DNA of 13,100 nucleotides, taken from Deltaproteobacteria bacterium. Lineage in GTDB: Bacteria > Desulfobacterota > Desulfobulbia > Desulfobulbales > SURF-16. The number at the start of each line of letters is the position of its first letter. Position 1 is the stretch's first letter. The stretch is taken from assembly GCA_029939635.1 (NCBI GenBank), contig JAOZSN010000037.1:7960-21059 (forward strand), in the 5' to 3' direction. The position numbers and the translations under genes were made by a program. Below are positions 9,496 to 13,100 of the stretch, piece after piece. A model generated the notes under the pieces. The model searched no databases. It had not been told where the DNA came from and saw only the letters and a list, made by a program, of their open reading frames with translations.

Positions 9496-9591
9496 GTTGC
9501 CAGTTACCGGTTGTCGGTTACCGGTTAATGGACAGGGGCTTTCTTTGGATGGCATCCTTGAACCGTAAACTGTACACCGTAAACCGTAAAC
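9496..9591 (+). repeat. Heptamer-phased inverted repeat in the fdhA-hdrA spacer (GTTTACG family, copy 2)
   Basis: The left arm (9496-9530) is five clean 7-bp units starting GTT, such as GTTACCG at 9503 and again at 9517. The right arm (9561-9591) is nearly the same 31 bases as in the 3701-3731 copy, with 28 matching. Arm-to-arm complementarity is weaker, about 20 of 31, because the left arm has drifted to GTTACCG and GTTGTCG. No T-tract follows. The rest of the spacer (9592-9652) holds the hdrA Shine-Dalgarno. Confidence 0.8.
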
Positions 9592-9652
9592 TATGGGAAT
9601 ATGAACTGTGTTCCCGCTAATATAGAAGTTAGAGAATATAACGGAGTTTATT

Positions 9653-12600
9653 ATGGCAAAGACAAAGGATAGTGGATCAGGTTCAGTCATGGTGGTCGGC
9701 GGTGGTATTGCTGGCGTCCAGGCGGCCTTGGATCTCACCGATCTTGGCTACTATGTCTATCTGGTGGAAAAGGGGCCGGCTGTTGGCGGCGCCATGGCCC
9801 AGTTGGATAAGACCTTTCCGACCAACGACTGCTCGCTCTGAATCCTGGCGCCTAAGCTCGTTGAGGCCGGTCGGTCTCCAAATATCGAAATTGTAAGCAA
9901 CGCTGATCTTCTTGCCATTGATGGCCAACCTGGAGATTTTACTGCCAAGTTGAATCTGCGTCCCCGTTATATTGATGCGGATAAATGTACAGCCTGTGGT
10001 CTCTGCACCCAGTATTGTCCACGTCATCTGAGTGATAGTTATAATGAGGGTCTTTCCATCACAAGACCTATTCATATTGATTACGCGCAGGCAGTACCTG
10101 CTACCTATTATATTGATCCTGATGCATGTCTTTTCATCAAGCATGAGACCTGTCAGATCTGTGTCCCCACCTGCCGTAGCCATGCCATTGATTTTTCTCA
10201 GAAGCCTAAGAAAAAGACATTAAAGGTTGGCGCCGTGATTATGTCTCCTGGCTTTGGTAAGATCTCTGAAGAGACCCTGGCTAAATTTGGCTATGGTAAG
10301 CACCCAGATGTGGTTACCTCCATTGAGTTTGAGCGCATGACTAATGCCTCTGGTCCTTTTGAGGGCCATGTAACCTGCTCTGACAAGTCACATCCTAAGC
10401 GCTTGGCCTTTATCCAGTGCGTTGGTTCTCGTGATATTGGTTGTGATAACGGATATTGCTCCTCGGTGTGCTGTATGTATGCCATTAAGGAGGCCATGGT
10501 CGCTAAAGAGCATGATCCTGATTGCGAGATCACTATTTTTTATATGGATATCCGTACCCAGGGTAAGGATTTTGATCAGGCTCGTATCCGCGCTGAAGAA
10601 CAGTTTGGTATCAAATTTGTCCGCGCCAAGGTTGCTGACGTCATGGGCTGGGGTAGGCAGATTAAGCTGACCTATGCCACTATGGACGGTGAGCATCGTT
10701 TTGAACCCTTTGATATGGTAGTTCTCTCTGTTGGTCTGGAGTCACCAAAAGATGCTGGCAAATTAGCCAAGATCGGTGATTTTGATCTGAATAAGTATGA
10801 TTTTGCTGCCACTGAGACCTTTAATCCTCTGGCCACCAGCCGTGATGGTATCTTTGTGGCTGGTGCCTTTCAGGGCCCTAAGGATATTCCAGAGTCAGCT
10901 ACCCAATCTTCCGGTGCTGCTGCCCTTGCTTCAGCAGTAATGAAGGAGCAGCGTAATGCTGGCTATGTGGTTAAGACCTATCCTGAAGAACAAGCAGTAA
11001 CCGATGATGATGAGATCCGTATCGGTGTCTTTGTCTGCCATTGTGGTATTAATATCGGCAGTGTGGTTGATGTTCCTAAGGTCACCAAATATGCTGGTGA
11101 AATGGAAAATGTCGCCTATTACAGCGAGACCATGTATGCCTGCTCCCAGGATACCCAAGAGGTTATCAAGGAGAAGATCAAGAAGCATAAGTTGAATCGT
11201 ATCGTTATGTCAGCCTGTTCGCCGCGCACCCATGAGCCGCTCTTTCAAGAGACCTTGAAGGATGCTGGCCTTAACTCATCCCTCTTTGAGATGGTTAATA
11301 TTCGTGACCACTGTTCCTGGTGTCATGCTCAGGAACCTGATAAGGCCACGGAAAAATCCATGGATCTGACGCGTATGGGTGTGGCTAAGGCCCGCCATAA
11401 TAAACCTATGCCTGAGTTGACGGTACCGGTCACCAGTGGAGCCATTGTAATTGGCGGTGGTGCTGCAGGTATGACTGCTGCCCTTAATATGGCTGATCAA
11501 GGCTTTGAGGTTCATCTGTTGGAAAAAACCGCCAAGCTTGGTGGTAATCTGGCCAGGGTCAAGTCAACCATGTGGGGTGATGATCCCGCTGTCTTGCTTA
11601 GCGATTTACAGGCTCAGGTGAAGAAGAGTAAAAATATTTCCATCTACACCAATACAGAGCTGGCCACGGCATCTGGCTTCATCGGTAATTTTTCCTCGGT
11701 CATTGCCACTAAGAAGGGCAAGAAAACCGTAGAAAAGACCATTGATCATGGTGTGATTGTCTTGGCCACCGGTGGTAGCGAACATCGTACCAAGAAATTC
11801 ATGCTGGGTAAGGCTAAGAAGGTGATGACCCAGTTGGATCTTGAGGCCAAGTTAGCTGGTAAGGCCAAGAATCGTGCTCCGGATTCCGTAGTGATGATTC
11901 AATGTGCTGGAAGTCGTGGTGATGATCTTAACTATTGCTCCAAGGTCTGTTGTAATCAGGCCGTGAAAAATGCCTTGAAGATCAAGGAGATTAATCCTGC
12001 TTCTCAGATTATTGTTCTGTATCGTGATTTGCGTACCTATGGTTATGCTGAGGATGCTTATCGTGAGGCACGTAAGAAAGGTGTCATCTTCATCCCCTAT
12101 GAGGTGAAGAAAAAACCTGCCGTTAAAAAGAGTGGCAAGTCAATAGTGGTTAGCTATTTTGACCCGATTTTACAGGATACGGTTACCACCAATCCAGATG
12201 CCATTGTTCTTTCTGTTGGCATTGTGCCCGATGGTACTGAGACCCTGTCTAAGCTCTTGAAAGCACCTCTTACTGCTGATGAGTTCTTTCTTGAGGCCCA
12301 TGTGAAATTACGGCCGGTTGAATTGTCGGTAGATGGTGTTTATGTCTGCGGTTTGGCCCATTCACCAAAGCCCATCGATGAGACCATTGTCCAGGCGCAG
12401 GCTGCTGGCGGTAAGGCTGCTATGCCTCTGGTTAAAGGCAATGTAAAGGTCGCTCCCATTGTTTCTGAGGTTGATAAGGATGCCTGTATTGGCTGCGGAA
12501 TCTGTACAGCTGTCTGCCCCTTTGGTGCTATTCAGATGTTGAAGATAGGTAAGAAGCGTAAGGCTGAAACCCTGGCAGCTTCGTGTAAGGGCTGTGGTAT

Positions 12601-12694
12601 CTGTGCCTCGCGCTGTCCCACCATGGCTATTGATATGGGCGGCTTTACCCAGGATCAAATTAATGCCCAGATTACTGCCTTTGGTGAGATGTAA
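9653..12694 (+). CDS. hdrA: Selenocysteine-containing heterodisulfide reductase subunit A-like protein, double-length (two FAD halves)
   Basis: HdrA is the FAD subunit that splits or joins electron pairs in Hdr-type flavin-based bifurcating complexes. This 1013-aa protein has an in-frame TGA at 9839-9841, read as Sec63 in FPTNDCSL-U-ILAPKLVE, where HdrA proteins carry Cys or Sec as an iron-sulfur ligand. Order: FAD motif GGGIAG (16-21); Sec63; inserted ferredoxin (C112, C115, C118, C122; C167, C170, C174); a complete HdrA N-terminal domain from about 457 (VCHCG, C462 and C464; ACSPRTHEPLF); a second FAD motif GGGAAG (601-606); and a C-terminal 2[4Fe-4S] ferredoxin (C945-C955, C978-C988). Ordinary methanogen HdrA is about 650 aa, so this is a tandem of an HdrA-like FAD half with a fuller HdrA. 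ACGGAG at 9641-9646 supports the ATG. The TTG at 9950 is internal. No hdrB or hdrC is in view. Partners are probably FdhA and MvhD. Confidence 0.93.
9861..9881 (+). promoter_or_regulatory. Candidate bacterial SECIS hairpin for hdrA
   Basis: GAGGCC (9863-9868) pairs with GGTCTC (9873-9878) as six pairs including one G-U. The loop is GGTC (9869-9872), with GU at 9870-9871, 28 bases after the end of the TGA. Two more T-A pairs (9861-9862 with 9880-9881) are possible if C9879 bulges out. A GGUC apex is also, as I recall, that of the Escherichia coli fdhF SECIS. An alternative weaker stem (9845-9853 with 9864-9870) overlaps it. Identified by eye. Confidence 0.55.
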
Positions 12695-12710
12695 AGAAGT
12701 TTAAAAAACA

Positions 12711-12806
12711 GTTTACAGTTTACTGTTTACGGTTGCCGGTGAGCGGAAGGATCTTTAATAAAGGTCATTTCCTTCAACCGTAAACTGTAAATCGCTAACC
12801 GTAAAC
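12711..12806 (+). repeat. Heptamer-phased inverted repeat in the hdrA-mvhD spacer (GTTTACG family, copy 3)
   Basis: The left arm (12711-12745) is five 7-bp units, the first three differing only in the last base (GTTTACA, GTTTACT, GTTTACG). The right arm (12776-12806) is the 31-base CGTAAAC-type segment also seen at 3701 and 9561. About 22 of 31 positions pair. The core GAAGGA (12746-12751) and TTCCTTC (12769-12775) encloses CTTTAATAAAG, as in the first copy. A-rich sequence precedes the element and TTT follows. The spacer ends with the mvhD ribosome binding site. Confidence 0.85.
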
Positions 12807-12850
12807 TTTGAAATAGAAGACTATTTCTATTTCTGACTGAGGAAATTCTA

Positions 12851-13100
12851 ATGAGTGAATATAACCCCAAGATACTAGGGTTTCTTTGTAACTGGTGTTG
12901 TTATGCTGCGGCTGATGCCGCTGGCGTATCACGCTACCAGTATCCACCCAACCTGCGGACCATCCGGGTCATGTGTACCGGTCGCATTGATCCTAGTTTT
13001 ATTTTACGTGGCTTTGCTGAAGGTGCTGCCGGCATCTTCACAGGTGGCTGACAACTTGGCGAATGTCATTACCAGTTAGGTAATTATGATGCCATGGGTG
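12851..13100 (+). CDS. mvhD: MvhD-type hydrogenase delta / electron-transfer subunit, selenocysteine-containing, 3'-partial
   Basis: MvhD is a small 2Fe-2S protein that passes electrons between a hydrogenase, formate dehydrogenase or other partner and HdrA. The window shows the first 83 residues of a family usually about 140 aa long. It opens with the family-typical ILGFLCNWCCYAAADAAG (C13, C16, C17), with a further C42 in VMCTGRID. The in-frame TGA at 13049-13051 is Sec67 in GIFTGG-U-QLGECHYQLGN, at the first Cys of the conserved GCxxGxCHY motif; C72 is the second. GAGGA at 12839-12843 supports the start. It follows hdrA directly, and the spacer holds a repeat element. Related clusters often continue with hdrBC or metV/metF, but that lies beyond the window. 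A caller would report only a 66-aa fragment. Confidence 0.93.
13068..13084 (+). promoter_or_regulatory. Candidate bacterial SECIS hairpin for mvhD
   Basis: ATTACC (13068-13073) and GGTAAT (13079-13084) form six perfect pairs around the loop AGTTA (13074-13078). GU lies at loop positions 2-3 (13075-13076), 24 bases after the TGA. The AGTT loop start matches that of the fdhA candidate. Outside the six pairs there is a mismatch, then weak further pairing. Confidence 0.65.

Noticed and set aside
9845..9870. Alternative SECIS stem closer to the hdrA TGA
   Set aside because: It needs a two-base bulge and a ten-base loop with GU near the 3' side. The 9861-9881 hairpin is more compact and has a GGTC apex.
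9839..9950. hdrA split into a 62-aa fragment and a 914-aa gene starting at TTG 9950
   Set aside because: The 36 codons between continue the HdrA family sequence (ILAPKLVE onward) and TTG 9950 lies within it with no ribosome binding site.
1289..12806. Heptamer repeats as a CRISPR array
   Set aside because: Units are 7 bp, contiguous, without spacers, and arranged as opposed arms.
5373..13051. TGA reassigned to Trp or Gly by an alternative genetic code
   Set aside because: TGA occurs in frame only once per gene, at Cys/Sec positions. Trp is TGG elsewhere in these genes.

Overview
The window is a one-directional (+ strand) cluster of Wood-Ljungdahl (reductive acetyl-CoA) pathway genes. In order it holds the 3' part of acsD, then complete acsB, acsC, a fused formate dehydrogenase (fdhA) and a double-length hdrA, and finally the 5' part of mvhD. 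Full-length bacterial-type AcsB, an Fdh-HdrA-MvhD electron module and selenocysteine use together suggest an anaerobic bacterium, most likely a sulfate-reducing or related Desulfobacterota (former Deltaproteobacteria). The genus cannot be read from the sequence.

Region 1 (2-5176) encodes the methyl and acetyl half of the pathway. AcsD and AcsC are the two subunits of the corrinoid iron-sulfur protein, which carries the methyl group. AcsB is acetyl-CoA synthase, which joins methyl, CO and CoA. The visible AcsD starts with an unusual Ala/Lys/Asp tandem-repeat segment. No CO dehydrogenase (acsA/cooS) gene lies in the window.

Region 2 (5373-13100) encodes the formate and electron-transfer half. 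FdhA is fused to a 2Fe-2S domain, a GltD-like FAD/NAD(P) module and a 2[4Fe-4S] ferredoxin. HdrA and MvhD probably connect it to a flavin-based bifurcating or confurcating complex. All three genes are interrupted in frame by one TGA, at 7845, 9839 and 13049. Each falls where the family has a Cys or selenocysteine, and each is followed by a candidate bacterial SECIS hairpin with GU in its loop. They are best read as three consecutive selenoproteins of 1372 aa, 1013 aa and at least 83 aa. A standard gene caller would break them into five or more wrong fragments.

All five intergenic spacers (125-202 bp) hold a long imperfect inverted repeat whose two arms are both built on a 7-bp period. Three belong to one GTTTACG-like sequence family (3623-3731, 9496-9591, 12711-12806). 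The other two keep the design with different heptamers (1289-1378, 5255-5362). This is the least explained structure here. No RNA genes, insertion sequences or CRISPR arrays were seen, and no spacer exceeds 300 bases.
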